A stretch of DNA of 64,000 nt from Marinomonas communis (GTDB lineage Bacteria; Pseudomonadota; Gammaproteobacteria; Pseudomonadales; Marinomonadaceae). The DNA lies in contig NZ_SNZA01000004.1 of NCBI RefSeq assembly GCF_004363305.1, positions 62,001 through 126,000 on the forward strand, written 5' to 3'. Below the pieces are notes generated by a model. The model saw only the letters and a program-made list of their open reading frames with translations, was not told the DNA's origin and made no database searches. The position numbers and the translations under genes are program-made. Shown piece after piece: positions 47,535-59,679 of this stretch (position 1 is its first letter; the number at the start of each line of letters is the position of its first letter).

Positions 47535-50500
47535 ATGACGAATAGTAAAAAGAGTGAACTGATCACTCGTATTGAAGCAGAGATCAAAGATAGCGTAGGC
47601 GGCAAAACGGCCGACGACATCATCAAATTGTCCCATATCTACTTCCAAGATCTATTGATCGAAGATATGGAGCAAGAAAGCATCGATAATCTTTACGGCA
47701 CGAGCATTTGCCTATGGGATTTCATCCAGCAACGTAACGCGAACACACCAAAAGTGCGTGTTTACAACCCTAACTTCGAAGAACACAGCTGGCAATCCAC
47801 ACACACCGTGGTTGAAGTTCTTACGGATGATATGCCATTCATCGTATCGTCTTTCAACATGGCGCTGGTTCGCCTAGGCCACACGATTCACTTCACTGCT
47901 CACCCAATCATTGCAATCAAGCGCAATAAGTCTGGTGAACTGAGCAACATTGCAGAACGCGACCCTCAAGGTGCTAACGAAGCATTGATTCGATTTGAAA
48001 TCGACCGTATCTCAGACTTGAGTAAAATGGACGAGATCAAAAATGCATTGTTAGAAACACTAGAAGACGTGAAGCAATGTGTCAGCGACTGGCCTGCAAT
48101 GAAAACCAAACTTGCAGAAGTCATCAAAGCATCTGAGCAAGTTGCTCACCTAAAAGACAGTGATGAACACCAAGAGAATTTGGCTTTCCTACGCTGGGTG
48201 GAAAACAACCATTTCACTTTCGTTGGCTTCCGCGAATACGACCTTGTCAAAGAAGACGAACAAACGCACCTTAAGTTTGTTGAGAACTCTGCGCTGGGTA
48301 CGTTCCGCAAAACCAAGAAAGAAAAGTACGACATTATCCTTAATGATCACCTAGCAAAACTGGCTTACGATCGTGACAGTTCTTTGGTGCTAACGAAATC
48401 TACCGCCATTTCAACAGTGCACCGCCCTGTTCACTTGGACTACCTAGGCATCAAGCGCTTTGATAAGAAAGGCAATGTCATTGGTGAATGGCGCTTCTTC
48501 GGGTTGTACTCTTCTGCAGCCTACGTAGCACGCCTACAAGACGTACCTCTACTGCGTAAGAAGCTAGAAATTCTAGTTGACCGCATGAACGTAGACCCGA
48601 ACAGCCATAAGGGTAAAACGCTTAAGCACATTTTAAACAGCTACCCTCGTGACGAAATGCTACAAGCGCCTGTTGATGAATTGTTCCACAGCATCGAAGG
48701 TATTCTTGCGATCCAAGAGCGACGTCAGTTACGCGTATTCTTGCGTAAAGACATCTATGGCCGTTTCTTAAGCGCTCTAGTTTACGTTCCTCGTGACCGT
48801 TACAACACTGAGCTTCGTATCAAGATGCAAGACATTCTGATGCAAGCATGCAACGGTACAAGCTCTGAATTCAACGTTCAGTTCTCTCAGCAAGTATTGG
48901 CTCGTGTTAACTTCACGATTCAAATCGCAGACCCAGAAAACAGCCCTCAAATCGACATGGACGACATCCAACGTCGCATGCAAGAGGCGATGTTATCTTG
49001 GGACGACAAGCTTCTGACTGCACTTCACACTAGCCAAGGTGAAGAAAACGGCAATAAGCTTTACAACGAATACGCGCCATACCTACCAGCAGCCTACCGC
49101 GAAGACTTTTCTGCTAACACAGCCGTGTTGGACATCGAACGTCTTAGCGAGCTAACGAACGATGGTGACATTTCCACGCACCTTTACCGTCAAGTGGGCC
49201 AATCGAAAAACCATTACTTCTTCAAAGTATATGGTGCTGGCACAACCTTGGTTCTGTCGGATGTATTGCCGATCCTTGAATGCATGGGCTTACGTGTACT
49301 TGAAGCACGTCCATACGAGCTAGACCAAAACGGTGACGGCCAAGCGAACACTTGGGTGGTAGAGTTTGCCATCAGCATCAACCCAAGCGTGAACCTTGAT
49401 AAGAAAGCCTACCGTGATGACTTCCAAGACGCGTTTAACGCGGTCTTCAAGCGCCGCATCGAGAACGACCGTTTCAACGCATTAGTATTGGATGCTTCTC
49501 TAACGTGGCGTCAAGTGACTATGCTACGTGCCATTACTAAGTACTTGGTTCAACTGCAAGTACCGTTCTCATTGCAGTACATGCAGCAAACATTGGAGAA
49601 AAACGCTCCGATTGCTCGTCTGTTGGTGCAATTGTTCGAACAGCGTTTTGATCCAGCTCTTGAAGCAAAACGCGAAGATAAAGTGGCGAAGCTACTTGAG
49701 AAAATCGAAGCAGCACTGGATCAAGTGGCTAACTTGGACGAAGACCGAATCTTGAAACACTACCTATCTGTGATTCAAGCTATGCTTCGTACCAACTTCT
49801 ACCAACCTTCTCCAGAAGGCGAAATCAAAGATTACGTATCGTTCAAGCTTGATCCAAGCCTGATTCCAGCGGTACCACTACCACGTCCGAAATTCGAGAT
49901 TTTCGTTTACGCACCATGGGTAGAAGGTGTCCACATGCGCGGCGGTAAAGTTGCTCGTGGTGGTCTACGCTGGTCTGACCGTATGGAGGACTTCCGTACT
50001 GAAGTACTGGGTCTTGTTAAAGCGCAAATGGTTAAGAACGCCGTCATCGTACCAGCAGGTGCGAAAGGTGGTTTCGTTGCTAAGCAGCTTAAGAAAGCGT
50101 CTTCTCGTGAGGAAACTCAAGCAGAAGTGGTTCGTTGTTACACCACTTTCATTTCTGGTTTGTTAGACATTACCGACAACTTGGTGAAACAAGAGCTTGT
50201 GCCGCCGACAGCGGTTAAACGTTATGACGAAGACGATCCGTACCTAGTGGTTGCAGCCGATAAAGGTACGGCTACCTTCTCTGACTTAGCCAACAGCATC
50301 TCTGAGAAATACGGCTTCTGGCTAGGAGACGCTTTTGCGTCAGGTGGCTCAAACGGTTACGACCATAAGAAAATGGGTATCACAGCACGCGGTGCTTGGG
50401 AATCTGTTAAGCGTCAATTCCAAGAAATGGGCATTGATTGCCAATCAACAGACTTCACTGCTGTCGGCATTGGCGACATGGCTGGCGACGTATTTGGTAA

Positions 50501-52352
50501 CGGTATGCTGTTATCAAAACACACTCGCCTAGTGGCTGCGTTTAACCATATGCACATCTTTATCGACCCAACACCGGATGCAGCATCATCGTTTGCAGAG
50601 CGCCAACGCTTGTTCAATCTACCACGTTCATCTTGGGAAGATTACAACAAAGAATTGATCTCTAAAGGCGGCGGTATCTTTAGCCGTAGTGCGAAGTCTA
50701 TTCCAATTAACGCGGATATTCGCAAAGCCCTAGACATCGAAGGCAATGTGAAATCCCTAGCGCCAACAGAGCTGATTTCACACATCTTGAAAGCACCTGT
50801 TGACCTACTTTGGAACGGCGGTATCGGTACCTACGTGAAAGCAGAGTCTGAGACGCATGCGGATGTAGGCGATAACGGCAACAATGCACTGCGTATTAAT
50901 GGTAAAGAGCTTCGTTGTAAGATCATCGGTGAAGGCGGTAACTTGGGCTTTACACAGCGTGGTCGTATTGAGTTCGCTCAAAAAGGCGGCTTGGTGAGCA
51001 CTGACGCCATCGATAACTCTGCTGGTGTAGACAGCTCTGACCACGAAGTAAACATCAAGATCCTGTTGAACCGTATCGTTGAAAACGGTGACATGACAGA
51101 GAAGCAACGTAATAAGCTACTAGCAGAGATGACAGATGAAGTGGCACACCTAGTACTGCGTCACAACGAAGGTCAAAGCCACCTGCTATCGCTAGTGAAC
51201 TCTCGTGCACCTGAGCGTATTGCTGATCACTGGCGCTTAATGTTGTCATTGGTTCGTGAAGGTCGTTTGAACCGTGAGATCGAGTTCTTGCCAACTGATG
51301 CGCAAATGAAAAAACGCATGAGCAAAGGTCAAGGCCTAACGCGTCCAGAAATCTCTGTACTATTGGCGTACTCAAAAATCAAATTTGCTGAGCAGTTAGT
51401 CGATGACGGCATTGGTGAAGATCCAGATTTGCGTGCGCAAATCAAAGATTACTTCCCGAAACCGCTGGTACAACGCTTCTCTGAGCACATGATCGAGCAC
51501 CCATTGGCGCAAGAAATCATTGCTGCACACGTAACGAACAATGTCGGCAACCGCATGGGATCTACCTTCACAACTTACGTGCAGGAAGAAACTAGCGCCT
51601 CGGCACTAAACGTTCTTCGTGCCTACATGGCTGCTGAACAGATGTTTGATATCCCAGCACTTTGGGATGCCATCAACGAGTTAGATTTCAAAGTTGAAAA
51701 CAGTCTGCAGAACCAGCTGTTGATTCAAATCCAAAGCCTGCTTGAAAAAGCAACGCTATGGCTGATTCGCAACACTCGTGAAGCGTTAGCTATCCAAAAA
51801 CTGACCGATACGTACAAGCCTGGTATCGACATCATCCGCAGCAACCTTGATGCGGTATTGACGAAACCAACCAGTGACTACTTGGCTGAAACTAGCCAAC
51901 AGTTGCAAGAGCAAAACGTACCGGCTGAAATCGCTGACAAGTTGTGCGCTCTACCATTCCTATTCTATGGATTGGATGTTATTCGCGTAGCAGCTAACAC
52001 AGAGAAAGAAGTATTGGATACTGCACAAACTTACTTCGCTCTAGAAATGGATCTTGGCCTGTACTGGCTACGTCAAAGCATTCGTAAGCTTCCAGCTGAC
52101 GATATGTGGGAGCGTCGTGCCAAAGCGGGTCTTGGCGATGAAGTCGACAACGCATTGCGCACCATTACTCAAGAAGTGATTCAATCCAGTATTGAGATTA
52201 ACGATTTGGAAAAACGTCTTGCTCATTGGCAAGAACTCAACCAAGACAATATCAACCACTACCACAGTACTTTCGGGGAAATTAAAGCCGAAACTGAGCT
52301 ATCCCTATCTATGGTAAGTGTTGCTATTCGAGAGTTGAGAAATCTGATATAA
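47535..52352 (+). CDS. gdhB: NAD-specific glutamate dehydrogenase, large (L180) type
   Basis: 1605-residue catabolic enzyme that deaminates glutamate to 2-oxoglutarate. Long N-terminal regulatory part (ACT-like segments, residues about 1-700), then the catalytic core with RGGLRWSDRMEDFRTEVLGL, VKAQMVKNAVIVPAGAKGGF, a Rossmann GIGDMAGDVFGNGML and GGNLGFTQRGRIEFA. ATG 47535 is favoured since AAGGA is 8 bases upstream; ATG 47526 overlaps that site. In P. aeruginosa this enzyme is induced by arginine via ArgR; the same arrangement is suggested here. Confidence 0.96.
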   Translation: MTNSKKSELITRIEAEIKDSVGGKTADDIIKLSHIYFQDLLIEDMEQESIDNLYGTSICLWDFIQQRNANTPKVRVYNPNFEEHSWQSTHTVVEVLTDDMPFIVSSFNMALVRLGHTIHFTAHPIIAIKRNKSGELSNIAERDPQGANEALIRFEIDRISDLSKMDEIKNALLETLEDVKQCVSDWPAMKTKLAEVIKASEQVAHLKDSDEHQENLAFLRWVENNHFTFVGFREYDLVKEDEQTHLKFVENSALGTFRKTKKEKYDIILNDHLAKLAYDRDSSLVLTKSTAISTVHRPVHLDYLGIKRFDKKGNVIGEWRFFGLYSSAAYVARLQDVPLLRKKLEILVDRMNVDPNSHKGKTLKHILNSYPRDEMLQAPVDELFHSIEGILAIQERRQLRVFLRKDIYGRFLSALVYVPRDRYNTELRIKMQDILMQACNGTSSEFNVQFSQQVLARVNFTIQIADPENSPQIDMDDIQRRMQEAMLSWDDKLLTALHTSQGEENGNKLYNEYAPYLPAAYREDFSANTAVLDIERLSELTNDGDISTHLYRQVGQSKNHYFFKVYGAGTTLVLSDVLPILECMGLRVLEARPYELDQNGDGQANTWVVEFAISINPSVNLDKKAYRDDFQDAFNAVFKRRIENDRFNALVLDASLTWRQVTMLRAITKYLVQLQVPFSLQYMQQTLEKNAPIARLLVQLFEQRFDPALEAKREDKVAKLLEKIEAALDQVANLDEDRILKHYLSVIQAMLRTNFYQPSPEGEIKDYVSFKLDPSLIPAVPLPRPKFEIFVYAPWVEGVHMRGGKVARGGLRWSDRMEDFRTEVLGLVKAQMVKNAVIVPAGAKGGFVAKQLKKASSREETQAEVVRCYTTFISGLLDITDNLVKQELVPPTAVKRYDEDDPYLVVAADKGTATFSDLANSISEKYGFWLGDAFASGGSNGYDHKKMGITARGAWESVKRQFQEMGIDCQSTDFTAVGIGDMAGDVFGNGMLLSKHTRLVAAFNHMHIFIDPTPDAASSFAERQRLFNLPRSSWEDYNKELISKGGGIFSRSAKSIPINADIRKALDIEGNVKSLAPTELISHILKAPVDLLWNGGIGTYVKAESETHADVGDNGNNALRINGKELRCKIIGEGGNLGFTQRGRIEFAQKGGLVSTDAIDNSAGVDSSDHEVNIKILLNRIVENGDMTEKQRNKLLAEMTDEVAHLVLRHNEGQSHLLSLVNSRAPERIADHWRLMLSLVREGRLNREIEFLPTDAQMKKRMSKGQGLTRPEISVLLAYSKIKFAEQLVDDGIGEDPDLRAQIKDYFPKPLVQRFSEHMIEHPLAQEIIAAHVTNNVGNRMGSTFTTYVQEETSASALNVLRAYMAAEQMFDIPALWDAINELDFKVENSLQNQLLIQIQSLLEKATLWLIRNTREALAIQKLTDTYKPGIDIIRSNLDAVLTKPTSDYLAETSQQLQEQNVPAEIADKLCALPFLFYGLDVIRVAANTEKEVLDTAQTYFALEMDLGLYWLRQSIRKLPADDMWERRAKAGLGDEVDNALRTITQEVIQSSIEINDLEKRLAHWQELNQDNINHYHSTFGEIKAETELSLSMVSVAIRELRNLI

Positions 52353-53624
<1,272 letters not shown>

Positions 53625-53644
53625 AACGTTCGTTCTTACAAAGA

Positions 53645-53672
53645 AACCGCGCAACACGCGCGGTTTTTTTTT
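53645..53672 (+). terminator. Terminator after astC
   Basis: AACCGCGC (53645-53652) and GCGCGGTT (53658-53665) pair around AACAC with nine T's following. Confidence 0.93.
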
Positions 53673-53705
53673 GCTCATCTATTTACATTTTTTGATCCCA
53701 ATATT

Positions 53706-54257
53706 TTGTCAATTCTTGGTAAAGCTCTTAAGATAAAGGCTCTAACTAAATTGGCGGGATCTGCATTGCACTCTTCCATTATTATCCGCGTTATAACACT
53801 CCTTCTGGCGCTCATACTCAGTGCCTGCAGCAGCGTGCCGAAACAAACTGTCCAACTTTCACCCAGTGCGCTAGCGAGTGAAAGCACATCCGATATTGCT
53901 CAACGACTTTATGATCAACACAACATGTGGCGCGGCACCCCTTACGCTTGGGGAGGCATGAGCCGTAAAGGTGTCGACTGCTCGGGTTTTGTAATGATCA
54001 CACTTAGAGACCAATTTGACGCTTACCTTCCTAGAACAACGCTAAAGCAGTCGGAAACAGGCTATGCGATCGAACCCTCTGAACTTCAAGCTGGCGACTT
54101 AGTGTTTTTCAAAACCGGCTCCAAAGTACGTCATGTGGGTATTTATATTGAGGATGGACGTTTCCTACACGCCTCAACATCAAAAGGCGTTATTATCTCC
54201 AGGCTCGATAATGTTTACTGGAAAAAGCATTACTGGCATGCCCGTCGCCTTTATTGA
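53706..54257 (+). CDS. NlpC/P60 family lipoprotein (Spr/MepS-like endopeptidase)
   Basis: Up to 183 residues; a lipoprotein signal ends LLALILSACSS (lipobox Cys). The NlpC/P60 domain has the catalytic Cys in GGMSRKGVDCSGFV, His in VRHVGIYIEDG and a third polar residue in FLHASTSKG. It cuts peptidoglycan cross-bridges or stem peptides in the periplasm. No ATG is available before the signal: TTG at 53706 or 53754 must start it, and the true one is unsettled. Confidence 0.88.
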   Translation: MSILGKALKIKALTKLAGSALHSSIIIRVITLLLALILSACSSVPKQTVQLSPSALASESTSDIAQRLYDQHNMWRGTPYAWGGMSRKGVDCSGFVMITLRDQFDAYLPRTTLKQSETGYAIEPSELQAGDLVFFKTGSKVRHVGIYIEDGRFLHASTSKGVIISRLDNVYWKKHYWHARRLY

Positions 54258-54447
54258 ACGGCGTATTCATTACTTAATAACAAATCCATTGCAATATTAC
54301 GGTTGTCTATTTATTTGCAAGATCCTTTAGACAAGCGCGTTGTCGAAGCACCCTTGCTAGTTTAAGCTCTAAAAAGTTTTGCTAATTTTTCATTCAGATC
54401 AATGTCCTGCTGCGATCTACTCAACATCTGACAGAGAGAGATAAACT

Positions 54448-55719
54448 GTGTTTTTATCCTTTTTCCCGAAACCCAAACTGTTCTTTTTGACCTTTGCCCT
54501 CTGGGCACTTGCTTGTGTGATTAGCTGGTACACCTTTGGTCAGGATCTGGGCTCAAGCCTCAGTCTAGGCCAATTCTTTGGCGTCGATTTCCCTACTCCA
54601 TTGGCAGAAGGGGCTGAGCAAGCAGCACAAATGGCTTATCAAGAGTCCTACGAGTTTGCCAGTGACGTTTGGCTCTACCAATACATGTTCGTGTGCTATG
54701 CACTGTTCGTCGGCGCTTGGATGGTGTACGGCGGACAAAAGTGGGCAAAATGGTCTGTAATGGGATCGGCGCTGATTGTGTTCATTACCTGGTTCCAAGT
54801 ACAAGTCAGTGTCATGATCAACGAATGGTACGGTAGCTTTTATGACTTGATTCAAAAGGCCCTCACCGCTCCCAACACCATCACTCTTGGCGAGTTCTAC
54901 GGCCAGCTTGTTACCTTTGCCACCATAGCGCTGGTTGCCATCACCGTGGCAGTGTTTAACAACTTCTTTGTCAGTCACTACGTTTTCCGCTGGCGTACCG
55001 CCATGAATAACTACTACACGTCGATCTGGCCTAAGGTACGTCATATCGAAGGCGCATCACAGCGTATTCAAGAAGATACCATGCGCTTTGCCAGCATTGT
55101 CGAAAGCCTTGGTGTGCGCTTCTTAGATTCGATCATGACCTTGCTAGCATTCTTGCCGGTATTGTGGGGACTGTCTGGCTATGTCACTGAGCTACCATTA
55201 ATTGGTGAAGTACCTCAGGCACTAGTATTTGTTGCCATTCTTTGGTCGATTATAGGTACCGTTTTGCTTGCAACCGCAGGGATTAAACTGCCTGGTCTTG
55301 AGTTCAAAAACCAAAAAGTCGAAGCAGCTTACCGAAAAGAGCTTGTTTACGGGGAAGACTACGCTGATCGTGCCGAACCAGTAAAACTGGCAGAACTGTT
55401 TGATAACGTCCGAAAAAACTACTTCCGCCTATACTTCCATTACCTATATTTTAACGTGGTACGCTACGGTTACCTGCAGGCGGGTGTGCTGGTGCCGCTG
55501 ATTGCACTTGGCCCATCGATTGTTGCAGGGGCATTTACACTGGGCGTGATGCAACGTATCTCCAATGCCTTTAATCAGGTTGAAAGCTCTTTCCAGTTCC
55601 TAGTGAACTCCTGGACCACCATTGTTGAACTGCTTTCCATCTACAAACGTCTTAAAGCGTTTGAGTCCGCCATTGCTGAAGTGCCGGACGATGTATTAGA
55701 AGACAAGATTTCTTCTTGA
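54448..55719 (+). CDS. sbmA: SbmA/BacA-family peptide transporter
   Basis: 423-residue inner-membrane protein with about seven TM segments. It resembles an ABC transmembrane domain but has no ATPase; uptake of proline-rich peptides, microcins and bleomycin by such proteins is proton-driven. [37 protein letters not shown] and [10 protein letters not shown] are family landmarks. GTG start with a clear AGAGAGAG site. Alone in its transcript. Confidence 0.94.
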   Translation: MFLSFFPKPKLFFLTFALWALACVISWYTFGQDLGSSLSLGQFFGVDFPTPLAEGAEQAAQMAYQESYEFASDVWLYQYMFVCYALFVGAWMVYGGQKWAKWSVMGSALIVFITWFQVQVSVMINEWYGSFYDLIQKALTAPNTITLGEFYGQLVTFATIALVAITVAVFNNFFVSHYVFRWRTAMNNYYTSIWPKVRHIEGASQRIQEDTMRFASIVESLGVRFLDSIMTLLAFLPVLWGLSGYVTELPLIGEVPQALVFVAILWSIIGTVLLATAGIKLPGLEFKNQKVEAAYRKELVYGEDYADRAEPVKLAELFDNVRKNYFRLYFHYLYFNVVRYGYLQAGVLVPLIALGPSIVAGAFTLGVMQRISNAFNQVESSFQFLVNSWTTIVELLSIYKRLKAFESAIAEVPDDVLEDKISS

Positions 55720-55744
55720 TCCTCATCTCTTCTTGATTTTCAAA

Positions 55745-55796
55745 TAGGGCGCCCACTTAAATATTTCCTTTTCTAAGTGGACGCCTTATTTTTTCT
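55745..55796. terminator. Terminator after sbmA
   Basis: GGCG-CCCACTTA and TAAGTGGA-CGCC form a nearly perfect 12-bp stem with one mismatch and a 14-base loop, followed by TTATTTTTTC. Confidence 0.8.
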
Positions 55797-55880
55797 CGCA
55801 TTTGCCAGTGCTATGATTGTCCGAACTATGAATGAACGGCTGCTCCCCCTATCACGTTGAGCCGTTGCTTGGAGACACGA

Positions 55881-56816
55881 ATGAAAAAAGTATTTATCGA
55901 CGGTGAAACAGGTACCACAGGCCTACAGGTACGCGAACGTCTAGTAAACCATCCTGACATTGAAGTCATCAGCATTGATGAAGCCAAAAAGCGCGATGTG
56001 GAAGAAAAGCGCCGTCTGATGAAAGAAGCAGATGTGACGGTTCTTTGTTTACCTGATGAAGCCGCTAAAGACACGGTAGCCTTGGCGAAAGAAGAAGGTT
56101 GCCGCGTTCTGGATGCGAGCTCTGTTCACCGTGTGGCAGAAGGCTGGGTATACGGTCTTGCTGAACTCGATGCAAGCCAACGTGAGCAAATCCAAGAAGC
56201 ACAATTTGTTTCTAACCCGGGCTGCTACCCAACGGGCATTATCTTGCTACTCAAGCCACTGGTTGAACAAGGTTTGCTAGCAAAAGATGGCCACTACACC
56301 GTGAATGCGATCTCTGGTTACACAGGTGGTGGTAAGCAACTGATCGAAAAGTACGAAGGTAACCCAGATGCTGCGACTTACGGCACTTACGGCCTAAACT
56401 TCAAGCACAAGCATCTTCCTGAGATCCAAAAATGGTCACAACTAGATAACACACCAATCTTTATCCCAAGTGTTGGTAATTTCGCTCAAGGCATGTTGAT
56501 TAGCATTCCTGTGACCTTATCAGGCGCTATGACTGGTGAGAAACTTCACGCGGCCCTCGCTTCAACTTACGAAGAAGAAGACTTTGTGACGGTTCACCCA
56601 TTCAATGAAGTGAAAGACAGTCATGCACCTTTCCTAACACCTCATGGCTTGGAAAACACGAACCAAGTAGAGCTCGCTGTGTTCGCTTCAGAAGACGGCC
56701 AATCTGTTGTGCTATCTGCGAAGCTTGATAACCTTGGCAAAGGCGCTTCTGGTGCAGCCGTTCAGAACCTGAACCTGATGCTTGGTTGCGCAGAAGATAC
56801 GGCGGTCGTTCTATAA
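55881..56816 (+). CDS. argC: N-acetyl-gamma-glutamyl-phosphate reductase, short type
   Basis: 311-residue NADPH enzyme, third step of arginine synthesis. KKVFIDGETGTTGLQV binds NADP and the catalytic cysteine is in SNPGCYPTG. SGYTGGGKQLIEKYE matches the short AGPR type 2. The ATG at 55881 follows GGAGA at 8 bases; an upstream in-frame start at 55857 is less likely. argBJH are not nearby. Confidence 0.95.
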   Translation: MKKVFIDGETGTTGLQVRERLVNHPDIEVISIDEAKKRDVEEKRRLMKEADVTVLCLPDEAAKDTVALAKEEGCRVLDASSVHRVAEGWVYGLAELDASQREQIQEAQFVSNPGCYPTGIILLLKPLVEQGLLAKDGHYTVNAISGYTGGGKQLIEKYEGNPDAATYGTYGLNFKHKHLPEIQKWSQLDNTPIFIPSVGNFAQGMLISIPVTLSGAMTGEKLHAALASTYEEEDFVTVHPFNEVKDSHAPFLTPHGLENTNQVELAVFASEDGQSVVLSAKLDNLGKGASGAAVQNLNLMLGCAEDTAVVL

Positions 56817-56893
56817 CGTTCAACCGCTCTATACAGACTCGAAAGCCCATGACATCATGGGCTTTTTTATAGGCAACGAAATATGCCAAAGAG

Positions 56894-58249
56894 TTAATTT
56901 CTGGCAATCGCCATACGACGAGCCGATACCACGCCTTTTCGCACACCGACTTCTGGTGCAATGGTAAACAGATCACCGTTTAACCCTGTTAGCTGTCTCG
57001 GCACATGAGCCTCTTTAGCAATCTGGGCATTAGCGGCCATATGCTCGGGCTCACCATGGGTTGGGATAGCCACTTGTGGCCGCACCCAGTCGTACATTGC
57101 AGTCAGCTCATCCGCGTAAGGGTGGCCACTTACATGAATGGGCTGATCAATATCGTGACTTTGTAACGTTCGAATCCCTTGAGCTTTAAAAGCACTCACC
57201 AACCGCTCAATGGCCATCTCATTGCCAGGAATAATCATGGCACTAAACAACACCAAGTCGCCTTTTTCGAGGGTTAAATCAAAGCAATCATCACGAGCCA
57301 AACGGTTTAACATAGCTCTCGGCTCGCCTTGACTGCCTGTGGCAACTGCCAACACTTCATTTGCAGGCAGGTAGCCCAAGTGACTCGAGTCAATTAATGG
57401 CGCATCTTCAGGCCAATAACCGGCCACACGCGCAGCGCTGACCATATTTTGTAAAGAGCGTCCGATCAGAGCTAGGTAACGTCCAGTTTCTTTAGCGATG
57501 TTGGCAAGCGATACTAGGCGGGCAATATTACTGCTAAAGCAGCCTACGACCACTCGCCCTGATTCGTCTTTAATCACCTCTAATAAGGCTTTATAACAGT
57601 CATACTCCGACACCGAATGACCAAACTTCAACGCATTCGTCGAGTCACAAACCAATGCTTGGACATTACGTTGTCGTAATGTGGTTAACACCGCTGGGGA
57701 GAAACGTTCACCAATCACTGGGCTGTGATCAATTTTCCAATCACCTGTATGAAATACATTGCCAGCTGGAGTTTCAATCATCAATCCACTTGGCTCAGGG
57801 ATGGAGTGAGTCAGTGTTACCCACTGTAAATCAAAACACCCCACTCGAAACTGACTGCCCATACTAAGTTCATGAATTTCCACCTCCCCTAATAAGCCGA
57901 CTTGCGCTAGTTTTCGACGCAAGATTTCAGCGGTAAAAGGAGTCGTATACACCGGTGCTTGGAAGCGACGCCAAAGGAAAGGTAATGCACCAATGTGGTC
58001 TTCATGGGCATGCGTAATAACTATGCCGGCTAAACGGTGGCGCTGCTGTGCGATAAAGCTGGGATCGGCGCATACTAACTCATGAGTGCGGGCGCTATTT
58101 TCATCAATTGGCTCATTAAACGAGACTCCGCAATCGACCATCAGCCACTGCCCATCATGACCGTATAAATTCAGATTCATCCCTATCTCGCCTGTGCCCC
58201 CTAAGGGTAAAAACCACAGGTCATTTCGCGTTGGCACCAACAACTCCAC
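56894..58249 (-). CDS. Metallo-beta-lactamase/beta-CASP protein, RNase J-like, short form
   Basis: 451 residues. The MBL zinc site is in VITHAHEDHIGALPFLW, with VFHTGDWKIDHSP and CDSTNA further on; the beta-CASP region continues to GYLPANEVLAVATGSQGEP and PIHVSGHPYADEL. This is the RNase J layout, which in Bacillus is a 5' exo/endonuclease of about 555 residues. Here the C-terminal dimer domain is missing. RNase J-like proteins are scattered in proteobacteria that also have RNase E; their role is poorly known. Ends with ARRMAIARN. Confidence 0.85.
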   Translation of the reverse strand: MELLVPTRNDLWFLPLGGTGEIGMNLNLYGHDGQWLMVDCGVSFNEPIDENSARTHELVCADPSFIAQQRHRLAGIVITHAHEDHIGALPFLWRRFQAPVYTTPFTAEILRRKLAQVGLLGEVEIHELSMGSQFRVGCFDLQWVTLTHSIPEPSGLMIETPAGNVFHTGDWKIDHSPVIGERFSPAVLTTLRQRNVQALVCDSTNALKFGHSVSEYDCYKALLEVIKDESGRVVVGCFSSNIARLVSLANIAKETGRYLALIGRSLQNMVSAARVAGYWPEDAPLIDSSHLGYLPANEVLAVATGSQGEPRAMLNRLARDDCFDLTLEKGDLVLFSAMIIPGNEMAIERLVSAFKAQGIRTLQSHDIDQPIHVSGHPYADELTAMYDWVRPQVAIPTHGEPEHMAANAQIAKEAHVPRQLTGLNGDLFTIAPEVGVRKGVVSARRMAIARN

Positions 58250-58423
58250 ACATCTCTCCTTTTCGTCTAACCCTGCCTATTTTACGCGATTCAAATTGAA
58301 CTTAGTTCATGAGATCACTATATTAATGCAATAAATGTTCAAGTTGCTCGACTACTATGTTGGCGAAGCGGAGATGTCCCATAGCCTCGTTACATATTAC
58401 GAAAGCTAGATAAGGGATTTAGC

Positions 58424-59608
58424 ATGCTTAATATAACGGTTTGGGGACTGTCGCTCGGACAAGCATTACTGATCACAGGCAATATTCTATTGGTTTCTGT
58501 GACAGCATTAATTGGACAAAGTTTAGCGCCGAGCTTCAGCTTGGCCACGCTTCCAGTTGCCTTACAATTTATTGGTCTTATGGGAGTCACCCTACCAGCT
58601 GCTCTACTAATGGGCTGGTTTGGTCGTAAAAAAGGCTTCTTAATTGGCAACCTTATTGGCGTATTTGGAGCTTTTCTTGCTTACTATGGTGTGAAACATG
58701 GCATGTTTCCGCTCTTTTGCTGCGCTACGTTTTTGTTAGGTATGGCTATCGGTATCGGCCAACAGTACCGATTTGCGGCGACCGAAAACGTTGCCAAAGA
58801 AAAAGCACCTCAAGCCATCAGTATGATCATGGGCGCTGGTGTGATCGCTGCCGTCTTAGGCCCAAACATGGCAATATGGTTTGAACATTGGGCACCTGAC
58901 ACTCAATACCTTGGAGCCTTTGTGGCATTGATTGCCCTGTATGTTGCAAATACCGTTTTGATTGCACTACTTCCGCTAAAACCGCCTAGCGAAGAAGAGC
59001 GCCAAGGCACTCCTAGGCCTTATCGAGCATTGTTACAGCAGCCTGATCTGATGGGTGCCGTCATTGCCGGCTCTATTGGTTATGCCGTGATGGTTCTTAT
59101 TATGACGGCCACACCTCTTGCTATGCAGGCCTGTGGCTTTAACTTTGGTAGCACTGCCTCTGTCATCCAATGGCATGTATTAGGCATGTTCTTACCCTCT
59201 TTCTTCACCGGTCGCTTGATCATGAAATTCGGTACTTACCGAATTATTCAACTGGGCTGCCTCATGTTGCTTGGCTGTATTTTCTTGAATCAATTTGGTG
59301 TGTCTTACTGGCACTTCTTTAGTGCTTTAGTCTTGTTAGGTATTGGCTGGAACTTTACCTTTATCGGAGCCACAGCACTTTTGACCAAAACTTACGAACC
59401 AGTAGACAAAGCGCGTGTTCAGGGGCTCAATGATTTGGTCGTTTTCACCAGCGCTGCAGCAGCCAGCCTGCTTTCAGGCTACTGGCACTCTATTTTTGGT
59501 TGGGAAATTTTAAACTTACTGATGATTCCAGCAGTCATGCTGGCCATGTTTACATTGATGTCGAGTCAAAAACGCGCGGTGATCATTGCCAATCGTGCGG
59601 CTTTGTAA
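58424..59608 (+). CDS. MFS transporter
   Basis: 394-residue protein of about 12 TM segments. The cytoplasmic loop GWFGRKKGFLIGNLIGVFGA after TM2 is the major-facilitator motif, and GIGQQYRFAATENV in TM4 resembles the YcaD/YfcJ-like drug/metabolite exporter group. Substrate not predictable. Upstream 170 bases hold the shared promoter region with the RNase J-like gene. Confidence 0.88.
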   Translation: MLNITVWGLSLGQALLITGNILLVSVTALIGQSLAPSFSLATLPVALQFIGLMGVTLPAALLMGWFGRKKGFLIGNLIGVFGAFLAYYGVKHGMFPLFCCATFLLGMAIGIGQQYRFAATENVAKEKAPQAISMIMGAGVIAAVLGPNMAIWFEHWAPDTQYLGAFVALIALYVANTVLIALLPLKPPSEEERQGTPRPYRALLQQPDLMGAVIAGSIGYAVMVLIMTATPLAMQACGFNFGSTASVIQWHVLGMFLPSFFTGRLIMKFGTYRIIQLGCLMLLGCIFLNQFGVSYWHFFSALVLLGIGWNFTFIGATALLTKTYEPVDKARVQGLNDLVVFTSAAAASLLSGYWHSIFGWEILNLLMIPAVMLAMFTLMSSQKRAVIIANRAAL

Positions 59609-59679
59609 GCAAAATTTGACTCAGCGCTAAAATCCATGACAATGAAGGTTATTCATTCTTAGCAAGGACTTTTATTGTC

